From Emydura subglobosa (lineage: Eukaryota > Chordata > Testudines > Chelidae): a DNA stretch of 64,000 bases. The stretch lies in the NCBI GenBank assembly GCA_007922225.1, contig ML679956.1:14047049-14111048 (forward strand), in the 5' to 3' direction. The translations under genes were made by a program, and so were the position numbers. Positions 48,121-58,323 of this stretch are shown here, in pieces. The notes under the pieces were generated by a model, which saw only the letters and a program-made list of their open reading frames with translations, was not told where the DNA came from and did no database searches. Numbering within the stretch: position 1 is the first letter of the stretch; the number at the start of each line of letters is the position of its first letter.

Positions 48121-50277
48121 ATACCTTTTTCCTCGTTCTTTTGAACTGCGTAGCTTAAAAACTGTTCCTAATGTTGTATATAGTTCTTTATTATTAAGTT
48201 GATAGTAGTCATAGTATAATTAGCTTCTTGTTCTACCCCATGCGGGGTGAACTACCCGCCATGGGGGATTACGCTCCAACAAGCCAGTTTTAAGAACTGT
48301 GCTTCGTGCCCATGCTTCTCAGTGAGCAACAAGCACCAACATTGTCTTTACTGCCTCGGTGAAGCCCACGTTGTCATCTGTTGCTCCATCTGTTGCTCCT
48401 TTTCACCACGAACATATAAGGCTTGAGAACTTGGACTTCATAAGCACCTCATGGAGGAAGCGAAGCACCTGTGTGCCCACTTGAGTGTGGGACTGACAGA
48501 CCCACCAAAACGCCTAGCTTCACTGTCGGTAAGCGCTTCTCCCACCAGGAGAAAAAGCCCATCATGCTCAGAAGCAGCACAGTCATAGGCATAAAGGCGG
48601 ATCTCCGAGAGGGACCGCCTCTAAATGCAGTGTTGCCTTCCCGAGCAAGAAGTACTAGGCCGAGCAAGAAGTCACACGATGATCCGGCAGCATAACCACC
48701 AAAGAAATCTAAGGTAGAACACAAGACTAAGGATCGTTGTGACCAACCAGCATCGTCTTCTGCCTATGTCACCGGACCATTACCAGAGCTCCCAGGTCTG
48801 TCTGGCCTCTCGTGCCCAGTACCACGCTCACGTGGCTGACTGTCTCCTCTGACATCCACAGAAGAGCGGCTTCTGCCCTTTGCAGGCTCCCTGCTGCAGC
48901 ACAGTTCACCTGGGATCCAGCCTCCATCACCGGCGGATGAACCATTGCTCCTCTGTCAACTGCCAGCCTTGTAGCCTGGAACTTCATCACAGGACCTACC
49001 TGTACTGCCAGCTCCACCAACCCCAACAGCACCACCTTTCCCAGACCAGCCATCAGACACTCAATGGTCCTTGAAATCAGGCCCTGCCTTTCCACTGGAA
49101 GGCTCGTACAGTCTGGAGCTGCAATGTCTGATTTACACACCAGTGTACGTACCGCACACGGAGCCGTGGTTCCAATACCCGCAAAGGCCACCAGTGCATG
49201 CAGACCCGTATGCCTGGTCCTACTGGCACCATTGGGTCCCTATTTTGGCCATGACGCACCACCACCCTCTCATCGTCAGGCTCACCAGTGTACACGACCT
49301 CTCTCTCAGTCTATGAGGAACCATAAATGCCATCATGGCCCCGACACCATCGACACCACAGGAACTGTCAGAATCACCATTCCCGACTGGAGCCTCAGCC
49401 CCACATGAAGCGTTCATCCCCCCTCTCCCCACCAGATGTCCATGGCCAGTACAAAGACTTCCTGACAATAGCCCTCAACCATTTGGCTGAGGATGTAAAG
49501 GATGCCCAGGACAAGTTCCTGGACATCCTGCAACCAGCAGGACCCTTACACACCACACTTCCTAACCACAGTGCACTCCTTCAACCAGCTCAGGCTGTCT
49601 GGCATGCACCAGCATCCTATACCCTGACACTCAAATGAGCAGAAAGGAGCTACTTTGTTCCAGCCAAGGGCACTGACTTCCTTTTCACACAACCACCACG
49701 CAACTCTCTTATGGTTCAAGCAACAACAGAACGTGCCTGACAGCAGCATTTTAAGACCACTCCTCCAGATCGAGTGGCCAAAAATCTTGACCTGATCTGT
49801 CATGATGCTTATTCATCTGCAGACCGGCAATTCCATCTTGCCAGCTACCAGGCTATCCTGGCAAAGGAGGACTTCCGATTGTTCTCTAAATTGGCAGAAT
49901 TTCAAGCCTCACTTTCAGAGGTTAAACAAGTGGAATTGATGAAGGTAAACTAGTGATCAAGGTCTCCCTCCAAGTGGCAGTCAATCCAGTAGATATGGCA
50001 TCATACTGCCTGGTATCAGGTGTGGTTCTTTGCAGGGACTCCTAGTTCCAGACTTCTGATTTCCCTAAGGAGGGAAAAACCACCATTGAGGACCTCTCTT
50101 TTGATAACCAGAAACTTTTCAGCAATAAGACCGATGAGAGTCTTTGCTCGCTCAAATACTTTTGTGCCACATTACGGTCCTTTGGCCTTTATATTCCAGC
50201 TCCAACTTACCCACAAAAACTGGGTTTCCTTCCGACCTTGATATCCCACCCAACCTGCTACCAACCCTATCCTCTAC

Positions 50278-50775
50278 CAGTGGTGTAATGATGCGGGGAA
50301 GGGGGACAGGCCCCTAGGCACTGGCCGGTTGGGGGAGGTGCTGGCCCAGCCCTTCACAACACGCAGTGGGGGGGGCCCCCCACAGGAGGCTCTGAGGGGC
50401 AGGTGGATGGAGCCCAGGGACAGGCAGGGGGCAGAAAGCTGTAGGTGACCAGGAGGAGGAACTCCCTCGCCTTCCTCTCTCTGGCTGGGGGTGAGGCCAC
50501 CGGCCACCGGATTGATTGCGCTGCAGGGCTTGAGCTAGAGAGGCAGATGCCATACGGCCGTTAAGGGTGGGGGTGAGCGGAAAGCCCCCAGGGTGCAGGA
50601 GGAGGAAAGCGGCATGTCTCCTCCCTCTCCCCCACAGGAACAGACATTCCCCTCCCTGGCGGTAGCTGGGGGGCGGCACCATCTTGTGGGAGCCAGGGAC
50701 CCCTCCTGCCCCGTGCGGGGGGCACAAATGCAAGCATAGGCCCCCCAGGCAACAGAGACCCACAGTACGCCACTG
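50278..50775. mobile_element. Non-autonomous hAT-like element inserted in DIRS copy 3
   Basis: A 498-bp G-rich insert with inverted ends CAGTGGTGTAATG (left) and, read from the right, CAGTGGCGTACTGTG. Flanks TCCTCTAC (50270-50277) and CTCTCTAC (50776-50783) share CTCTAC and look like an 8-bp target-site duplication with changes. CAGTGGCGTA ends are typical of hAT elements. Its open frames, up to 185 codons on the minus strand, are proline/glycine-rich without transposase motifs. It inserted after the retrotransposon. Confidence 0.8.
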
Positions 50776-51129
50776 CTCTCTACACCAGCAGGAATTGCCC
50801 TGCCAACGCTCCCAATGACCTAGATATCCTGCCGCCTTCACCTCCTCCATTTTCTCACAGTGCCCCTCCAAATAACTCTTTTGACTTTTCCCTCAAGACC
50901 TGCAAATCCCTCTCCACCCCTCCTCTGATCCCTCCGGTTTTCTTCAGGGTCCGTCTTGCTCTTTATGCACACAATTGGAGCAAGATTATAACAGATTGTT
51001 GGATATCAGACATCACCCACTGCTGGTACCTCATAGAGCGCTTTGACTTCCCCTCTCATCACCCTCCCCATGGGAGTCCCCTCAACATGACCTTCTCAAA
51101 AGGAGCATATACTTCTCCAAAAGCGTGCC

Positions 51130-51560
51130 ATAGAATATCTTCCGCACCACTACCGTGGCCATGGCTTCTACTCCCTCTATTTCCTTATACCAAAACAAGA
51201 GGTGACCTTCACCCCATTCTGGATCTACGGGCGTTAAGCCAGTTTATCCACAAGTTCCGTTTCCAAATGGTCACTCTCCCCCTGGAGCCTAGTTTTCAGG
51301 TCTCGATATGAAGGATGCGTACTTCCATGTTGACATCCATCCCTCCCACTGCAAATTCCTTTGCTTCACAGCAGGATGCTCCCATTATGAATTCCATGTC
51401 CTCCCTTTTGGGATCGCCACTGGCCCCCGCATTTTCACAAAGGTCTTGGCTATAGTTGTGACCTATATGTGATGCCTGGGCCGCTCCGTTTCCATACCTG
51501 GACAACTAGCTCCGTGGGATGACGCCACTAGAACGCCTCTTCATTACCATCCATACACTT
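51130..51560 (+). pseudogene. Reverse transcriptase remnant of DIRS copy 3 (YLDN, then stop)
   Basis: Segments FYSLYFLIPKQ (about 51168-51200), DMKDAYFHVDIHPSHCKFLC (51307-51366) and FHVLPFGIATGPRIFTKVL (about 51390-51447) are recognisable DIRS reverse transcriptase fingers and palm in successive frames. The active-site YLDD is YLDN (51495-51506) and the following codon is TAG instead of the expected tryptophan. The first catalytic aspartate (in DAYFH) is kept. The protein cannot be functional. Confidence 0.8.
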
Positions 51561-51959
51561 TGGGACCTCCTCACCAGCTTGGGTATCTGCCTCAACAAGG
51601 AGAAGTCTACCCGAGAACTCATCTTTACAGGAGTGTACCTGGACTGCCGTCAGATAGGCCTTCCTCCTGACGGACCGCTTCGCTGTTCTCACTTCCCTCA
51701 TTGTGAAATTTCAACATTGCTCCCCACATGCCTCCGACAATGTCTTTCACTTCTGGGACTTATGGCGGCATGCACCTCTGTCCCTCTGTATACCCACTCA
51801 TAACTGTGAATTCAACTGTGGATTCGCTCTGTGTACGATCCACAGATGGACCATCTCAACAAATGGGTCCTCCTCCTGTCCTCAGTTGTGACTTCCTTTT
51901 CATGGTGATGCAACCCATCCAAGGTCGTGGTGGGCACCCTTTTCAACTCTTCCACTCCC

Positions 51960-52190
51960 CACATCACCCTCACCACAGACATGTCACGTGTGCTGGGGCA
52001 CTCACATTGAGAACCACATGGCCCAAGGTCCCCCAGAGAAATAAGGATGCACATCAACATCCTAGGACTACGAGCTGTCCAGCATGCCTGCCAAGTGCTT
52101 CTTCCTCTCATCCACTCCAGACATATGCAAGTCCTCTCAGACATAGTCAGCGGTTGCATATATAAACAAACAACATGGAGCCAGAATTCT
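51960..52190 (+). pseudogene. RNase H remnant of DIRS copy 3
   Basis: TTDMSR (about 51973-51990) carries the first acidic residue of the RNase H fold. IRMHINILGLRAVQHACQVL (about 52040-52100) and MQVLSDIVSGCIYKQT (about 52125-52170) follow, matching the usual HIN-x-LELRAV and DNT-x-Y-x-NKQ pattern with substitutions. A frameshift separates the first and second pieces. Confidence 0.72.
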
Positions 52191-52838
52191 GACCCTCTAT
52201 CTGGAGGCAATCCACCTGTGAAATTGGTGCCTATGACACAACATCACACTTCATGCAGTCCATCTACCAGGTACCGACAACAACCTTGTGGACACTCAGC
52301 TGCTTCTTTCACTGTAACCATGAGTGGGAACTTCACAACCCCACTCTTCGATCCATCTTCCACCAATGGGGCACACCATGCTGGGACCTTTTCACAACAA
52401 TTACCAAACACAAGCTTCCCCTCTTATGCTTCAAAGGTGCTCTCAAGAGGATGCACCTCTACTCCCCTGGACACCAGAACTATATTATACCTTCCCACCC
52501 ATACCGCTCCACCCACAAGGGCTCCACAAAGTGAGGCGGGAGTGAGCAGTACTCATCCTCATAGTCCCCTTTTGGCCACACCAATATTGGTTCACTGACC
52601 TTCACCTTTCAGCTTGCCTACCAGTCCATCTCCCCCCTCTCCCAAATCTCCTCATGCAACAACACGGTCAGATCCACCACCCCAACCTAGACCCTCTTCA
52701 CCTCATGAGTAGACAATGCATGCTCCACACCTGTGCGTGACGTCCTCACACACAGCAGACTATCAGTTACCAGAGCATGCTACAAAGCCAAATGGAGACA
52801 CTTCACGGCATAGGCGTCCTGACACCATCACCCCCTAG

Positions 52839-53752
52839 ATGCCCTTGTCCATATCAACTATCCTTGACTATCTATTCCACCTTCATCTTTCAGGTCTTGC
52901 CCACTACTCCATTCAAGTTCACCTGGCAGCACTCAGTGCCTTCCTCCTGCTTATAGATGGCTTCTCTTGCCTTCATGCTCGATTCCTCTTAGGTCTCCTC
53001 AATTCCTTCCCTTTGGTCTGGAAACCAACTCCCCCTTGGGATCTTAACCTCATCCTTTCGGCCATAACTAGGCCACCCTTCAAGCCCTGGGCCGCTTGCT
53101 CGCTCACCCATCTTTCCATAAATGTGATCTTTTTAGTGACTATGACCTCTGTTTGACAAGTCAGTGAACTGGCAGCTATGAAGGCTGACCCACCCTTTAC
53201 TGTGTTCCACAAGGACAAGATCTCCCTACGACTCCAGCCCAAGTTTCTCCCCAAGGTGGCTTCTCTGTTCCACCTCAACGAAGTCATTCATCTCCCAACC
53301 TTTTACCCTAAACCACACACACCTCCACCAGAGAGTGTACATTCCCTCAACATCCATCATGCACTGGCCTTTTATCTCCAACGCATCCGTCTTTCCGAGC
53401 TCACCTACTCTCTCTCTCTCTCGCTATAGAGAAACACCACTGAGGCGATGCCCTCTCCTCCCAACACCTCTCTGAATGGATCTCCTGCTGCATCACAAAG
53501 CGTTACTCCCTTTCCCCAGTCTCTGTGCCACCTGGTATCACTGCCCACTCTACGAGAGCGCAAGCCACAACGTCCACCCTCCTCACGGACGTCTCATGGC
53601 AAGACATTTGCAAAGCAACAATGTGGTCCTCCATCTACACCTTCACTGCTCACTGCACCATAGCCCAGTCAACAGCAGCAGATGCAGCAGTTGGCCACGC
53701 AGTCCTACAAATTCTCACTTCTGCTGAGCCCTTGCGCCCACCTCCACACTGA
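52839..53752 (+). pseudogene. Tyrosine recombinase remnant of DIRS copy 3 (catalytic Tyr to Cys)
   Basis: A core-binding part (HYSIQVHLAALSAFLLLIDG, then RFLLGLLNSFPL, about 52900-53010) is followed by the catalytic part with ADPPFTVFHKDKISLRLQPK (about 53184-53240), LHSLNIHHALAFYLQRIRL-type sequence (about 53340-53400), and a final block with HSTRAQATTSTLL (53551-53590) and TFTAHCTIAQST (53639-53674). H-x-x-R is kept; the residue at the tyrosine position is cysteine (53654-53656) where copies 1 and 4 have tyrosine. Two or more frameshifts separate the parts. Confidence 0.78.
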
Positions 53753-53768
53753 ATACTGCTCATTACGC

Positions 53769-54124
53769 AACCCACATATGGAATCCACATAGGGACCAAC
53801 ACTCGAAGGAGAAACGGAGGTTACTTACTGTAGCTGGAGGTTCTTTGAGATGTGTAGTCCCCAAGATGTATGGATTCCAATCCCACCCTGCATCTCCTCT
53901 GCTAGGGGCTCTATGACTGTGGGTAAGGGGAAACTGGAGGGGCATTGACCCATGCAATCTCATAAGACCTCGGACGCACCACGTGGCCAATGCACATGCG
54001 GGTCGACAGATACTACTTCAAACAGTTCCAGCTCCAGCACCTGATGCACATGCACATCCACGTATGGAATCCAGATAGGGACCACACATCTCAAAAAACC
54101 TCCAGTAACAGCAAATAACCTCCA
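53769..54124 (+). repeat. Internal complementary region and right inverted terminal repeat, DIRS copy 3
   Basis: Positions 53769-53812 (CACATATGGAATCCACATAG, GGACCAACACTCGAAGGAG) are complementary to the left element edge at 47934-47975. Positions 53814-53862 (GGAGGTTACTTACTGTAGCT, GGAGGTTCTTTGAGATGTGT) are complementary to the outer right end at 54075-54124. The right inverted repeat follows. This head-to-tail joining of both ends in one internal block is diagnostic of DIRS elements. Confidence 0.85.
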
Positions 54125-55227
54125 TTTACAATGTTAGTAGGTGTTGTTCCTGCTGGGAAAAGGTTAAGTGGGTTCCAAATTGCTTGTTACCCCATCTGGA
54201 TATCTGGGAGATCAAATGCGTCTGTAGAAAGAGCGCTTAGCCTGTGGGCCAAGTGGTCTTAAGGAACCTTGGGAACAGAAAAGGCTAGAGCTGAGATTTG
54301 TTTTTGTTAAATTTCCTTGTTAAGAAAACTAAACTCCAGTAAGAGGTTGAATTTGACTCTACATGATGTGCGGACTTTGTTTTAGAACAGACTGGAAAAA
54401 ACACCTATTCCTTTTGCCATCACTGTCCCCAAAGGCACCAGTTACACAAGAAACTGCATTTAAAAAGTTTCTCAACATATTTACTCCAAGCTTTATACAG
54501 TGATAGGAAAAAACAGAAAGCAAGAAATACATAAGATTCATTTTAGTCAGACTTGAGTTAGGAAAGGCCATGAAGAAGTTCTGAGTCTTCTAATTTTTTT
54601 TCTTAAAAGGAGGAGGGAAAACAGAAGTCTTACCATCATGCCTTCATGTTTCCACAGCTCTGCCACAAAATCTAATGCTTGATGATTCTATTGCAAGTGC
54701 ACTAATCTGGCCCATTGTGTCTGTACAGTACTGTTTCTGATCTCTGCTGTTTTATGGATGATACCCCTAGCTGTAATTTTACAACATGCAAGCCTCAGTT
54801 TGAGTCAGTGACCGTCAGTGACCAATCTTGGTCTATAAATCAATTACCTTACCATGACAAAACTTCATATTTTGTTTAACTTTAATTTCTCCAATTTACT
54901 TTCACCACACGGTGATGATTTCTAGCACTGGAAGGTTAAAATGACAAACTGTTTCTTTGCACAGCTCTACTGGATGGATAAAGAATAAACCACTGTTTGC
55001 TTGTTCAAGGACCAGAGACCAGGGCTGCTTTATTAAAAGGGAGCACAAGAAATAAGAGTAAAACTATGAAGCATAAAATCTGATGTTTCTAAACCTTTTT
55101 CTAAGCTTTCAATTTCTATAAGTAAAAAAAACTCCATATACAAACCCAAAAAACACACACCACTACAGTTTTCTGGTGGGTTTTCAAATTCCTCTGTTCC
55201 ACAATGGTAGCACTTTGGCCATATATA

Positions 55228-55478
55228 TATGTACAATGATGCAGCAGTGCAGCTGCACCAATACAGCTGTGTCACTGCAGCGCATCTGGTGAAGATGCTC
55301 TATGCCAATGGGAGAGCTCTCTTGTTGGCATAAAAAAACCACATCTGCAAGCGGCAGAAACCATGTATACGAGCACGCATGTCAGTGTATCTTATGTCAC
55401 TCAGGGGGGTGGAACATTCAAACGCCTGAGAAACATAAATTTTGCCAATGTAGGCTGTAGTGTAAATATAGCCTTAGA
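55228..55478. mobile_element. MITE, GTCTACAC family, copy 3 (diverged)
   Basis: The right end, GGCTGTAGTGTAAATATAGC, and interior CTATGCCAATGGGAGAGCTC with TTGTTGGCATA match the general layout of the copies at 24117 and 44081. The left end is too worn to define. Confidence 0.5.
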
Positions 55479-56616
55479 AGGCAAGCAGCAGTATATGGAC
55501 AGAAAGTAAAATTACTACAGGACTACATACCCTTGAGGAATTCAGTTCAGCAAAGCATTGGATTTTAAGGTCACATGCTTTTTAGTTTTTAATGCAGACA
55601 GATTTCACTAGTTGGTACTTCTCCAGTCCTGTTCTGAAGTAACAGGCAGGGATTACCAAGGAATGGAGATGTAATGTTCCCAGTGTGACAGAGGTGCCTT
55701 ATTGCTGGAACCTTCAAACCTGATTTTTAATACATTAGATCAAGAACATGGAGTTAACTGACATGAGGTTTCCAGCAATGGTTTAGTTTTGCCACACACA
55801 GAAGACATGTGCACTTCAAATTCCCCCCTTCTTCTCCCCCTTAATATGAGGTTATGAGTGTATTCTTTCCCCAAAATGGTACACCCTGACATTGGCCATA
55901 CTCCTAATTCTGAGTGCTTGCTGCTGTATTGGAGTAGTTCAAAGATAAGAACACTAACTACTTAAAATTTCAGTCACCCATGCAGAACTAAAGCGAAGCG
56001 CTTGAGGAATTTGAGAGGGAAAACTGCACTTTTCAAAGGTCACAAAGAGCACAGGACAAACATTTTTTCAAACTGAGTTTCATATAATGTACAGTCAAAG
56101 GCTATATATAATTAGACTAACTAAGCTTTAAGATGCATATTTAATCGCTTACTCCCCAATATACATCTCAAAATGTAAACATGATTTTTTTTTTAAACGA
56201 AAATTATAGAATCCATGACATGTGACAAACAATCACTTAATTTGGTCTGCCAGTCTGCCACATTCTATATTCTACAGTCACTCATATAAAAAGAAAATCA
56301 CCAGCAGACACTAGCAGCTGCCATTATCTACTACTCACTTAACATTCAAAATATGAGCACCTAACATGTTGATGTCCACGCACTGTATATCTGAAGAATT
56401 GTTACTGGAAAACTGGTCTGTTACTTGAAGCTCTAGGACATGAGGACATCCTAGGGTGAAAGCTTTAAAATCAACCAGTTTAGCACATTAAAGGAGTCCC
56501 TTGTACAGATCAAACTTTTAAAACACATTAGTTAGCATGTTTTAGCCAACACATGCTCAAATGAGGTCTTTAATTCTAGTCAAGCCTTTAGAAAACTCGT
56601 ATTGATGACAGTCCTT

Positions 56617-57504
56617 GTAGTGAGGAGGTGTGGCCTCCCTCCAAGACTGATGGGGAGCAACAGGCCAAGCCTGGGAGGGCGGAGCCAGAGACTCCCCGTC
56701 TGCCAGCCCAGAAGCGAGGGGGCGGGACAGGAAGTATAAAGGAGAGGCCCAGGAGCTCAATCAGCAGCCAGCTCCCGGAGGGGAAGGACGTCCCTCTTGG
56801 CCCTCCAGCTCTGCCTGGTACCAGGCGAGCTGACCGGGTACCCGGGGAAGCGGACCAGGGCTGGCATCCGGGTGCCAGCAAAGGAGCAGCACGAGACCTG
56901 GGGCCCAGCGGGACCCCTGGATCCACCCACCCCATCAGACCCAGTGATCCCGAGGGGCGAGGACCTGGAGGAATTGCCTGATGCAGATGCGGAGGAAGTG
57001 GCCTGACTGGGGCCAGACCTGGAGGAACTGCCCCCCCGCCGATGGCCCCGAAGAGCTGCCCAACCTGCTGCCCCCGACGAGATCAAGGGGTTCTACAACC
57101 TGCCCCTGGGCACCTACCCCGACGAGGGCGACTGGACAGCAGGACACCAGGTACCCGAGGGACAGGGGGAAGGAAGTAGCCCAGGGAGGGACCACATGCT
57201 CCAGGGACTGGGGAGCCGGACGGTGACTCGGCATGTTGCGGTTGGGACCCTGCTGACCCCGTGGCCCCTGTGGCATACCCCTCGGCCACAGCTAGTGACC
57301 TGGGCTGGGATGCAGAGGAGTCGGGTGGGCCTGCATCTCCTTCCCCCTTCCCTGACCACCCTGGGGGCCTTTTGAACCATTTGCTGCCCCACTGGGGGCT
57401 TTGAACTATTTATAGCTCAGAGTGTTCCCCCAGCCCCGAGCTGGGACTGCCCCTGCCGAAGCAGGGTAGTGAGGAGGTGTGGCCTCCCTTCAAGACTGAT
57501 GGGA
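56617..57504 (+). mobile_element. Unclassified GC-rich element with terminal direct repeats
   Basis: A 39-bp direct repeat (GTAGTGAGGAGGTGTGGCCT then CCCTYCAAGACTGATGGG) sits at 56617-56655 and 57466-57504, 849 bp apart, bounding a strongly GC-rich block in AT-rich intron. Inside are a GC box (56718-56727) and a TATA box (56735-56740), short open frames such as 56797-57006 (69 codons, ending LEELPDADAEEVA), and AACTATTTATAGCTCAGA near the end. The structure suits an LTR-derived or tandem-repeat mobile unit. No reverse transcriptase or transposase is seen. Family not recognised with certainty. Confidence 0.5.
56718..56740 (+). promoter_or_regulatory. GC box plus TATA box inside the GC-rich element
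   Basis: GGGGCGGGAC (Sp1-type GC box) and GAAGTATAAAGGAGAG (TATA box at 56735-56740) lie within 23 bases, facing right, antisense to CNOT10. A start near 56765 would be expected. Activity is unknown. Confidence 0.4.
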
Positions 57505-58242
57505 AGAGAGAGCCAACCGTTCTACAGTCCTGATCTAAGAAAAACAAATATATGAAGTAGGCAATAAGATTACTTTAATAGCTTTTAGTTGTCTTACAAG
57601 CATATTCCAGTGAAAGATGTTTTCTTAAAACATATATAGTGCTGTCACACATGGTTCAAAACTCAGTTCACTCCCTTGTCACCTCTGAGAGTCCTGATAT
57701 GGAAGTGGGATATGCAATAACACTACTTTGATTTTCAATCTGCCCAAGAAACATGGTATATTATAGGTTGACATTAAAGCTAGCCTTCCCAGCGCTCTCG
57801 AACAAAAAGTCAACATAATTAAATCTCAATCCTTTCCATTAATGGCAGTAGGAATCACAGATTCTTGATTTTGTAAGGTGAGCATGCTTTTTTTTTTTTT
57901 TTAAATATAGTAAAGGGACATTAGACTTGTCTACAAACCCCAAAGCTAGTTTTGGTTTGTTTGGTTGTTTTTTTTTTTTTTTTTTAAACTTTTACCCTTC
58001 TCTTTGAGTTTTACTCTTAATTAAAAATGTAGCCCTGAGGAAGGAAAGTAAAAGCTTCCTCTTAGATTAATATTTATCTAATTTCTTTGTAATCTGCTGA
58101 TAGCTACTAGGCATGGCATGAACTATGTAGTAGTTTTTGAATGCAATGCAACTGTTTTCTTTTTTAAAACCCTTTTAAAACTACAGTCTAATGTTCTGCT
58201 TGTTTTTGTTAGTTTAAAGCTCCCAGCAATAGAAGTACTTAC

Positions 58243-58323
58243 CTTAAATTTTCTAATTCCTGTTTTCTCAGAGGTGAAGAAGGTGGAGCTGGAATGAATT
58301 TATCTCCTTCATGACTTTTACTG
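58243..58323 (-). CDS. CNOT10: CNOT10 coding exon ([20 protein letters not shown]), tandem acceptor
   Basis: On the minus strand the exon reads [20 protein letters not shown] and ends ELENL plus AG of an arginine codon, followed by the donor GTAAGTAC. The acceptor is a tandem CAGCAG: using the first gives an 81-bp exon starting at 58323, using the second a 78-bp exon starting at 58320, differing by one residue. The proline/serine-rich linker matches CNOT10 upstream of the C-terminal TPR block. It is the most upstream coding exon in the window; earlier exons lie beyond 64000. Confidence 0.93.

Larger units (their letters stand above)
47934..54124 (+). mobile_element. DIRS-type retrotransposon, copy 3, with hAT insertion
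   Basis: The best-preserved copy, 6.2 kb including a 0.5-kb hAT-like insert, antisense to CNOT10. The left inverted repeat (47934 to about 48120) and right inverted repeat (about 53863-54124) can be aligned over some 170 bases by eye, and an internal complementary region lies at 53769-53862. Order: left repeat, gag-like (about 48270-50270), reverse transcriptase (about 51130-51560), RNase H (about 51960-52190), tyrosine recombinase (52839-53750). Stops and frameshifts are spread through all frames. The reverse transcriptase YLDN and the recombinase tyrosine-to-cysteine change are additional losses. Confidence 0.85.
41081..58242 (-). other. CNOT10 17-kb intron with stacked transposons
   Basis: The largest intron seen. 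It holds MITE copy 2, a nested CR1/hAT stack, DIRS copy 3 with its own hAT insertion, MITE copy 3 and the unclassified GC-rich element. The gaps between them (41081-44080, 45911-47933, 54125-55227, 55479-56616, 57505-58242) contain no exon; the protein reads continuously across the two flanking exons, so no missing exon is expected. Confidence 0.85.

Noticed and set aside
50314..50871. 185-codon minus-strand frame rich in Pro/Gly
   Set aside because: It lies mostly within the G-rich hAT-like insert and crosses its boundary into DIRS sequence, so it is not a gene.
56628..57276. GC-rich overlapping frames near 56.6-57.3 kb as a possible gene
   Set aside because: Open in several frames at once because of GC content, bounded by direct repeats, without a recognised domain; treated as part of a mobile element.
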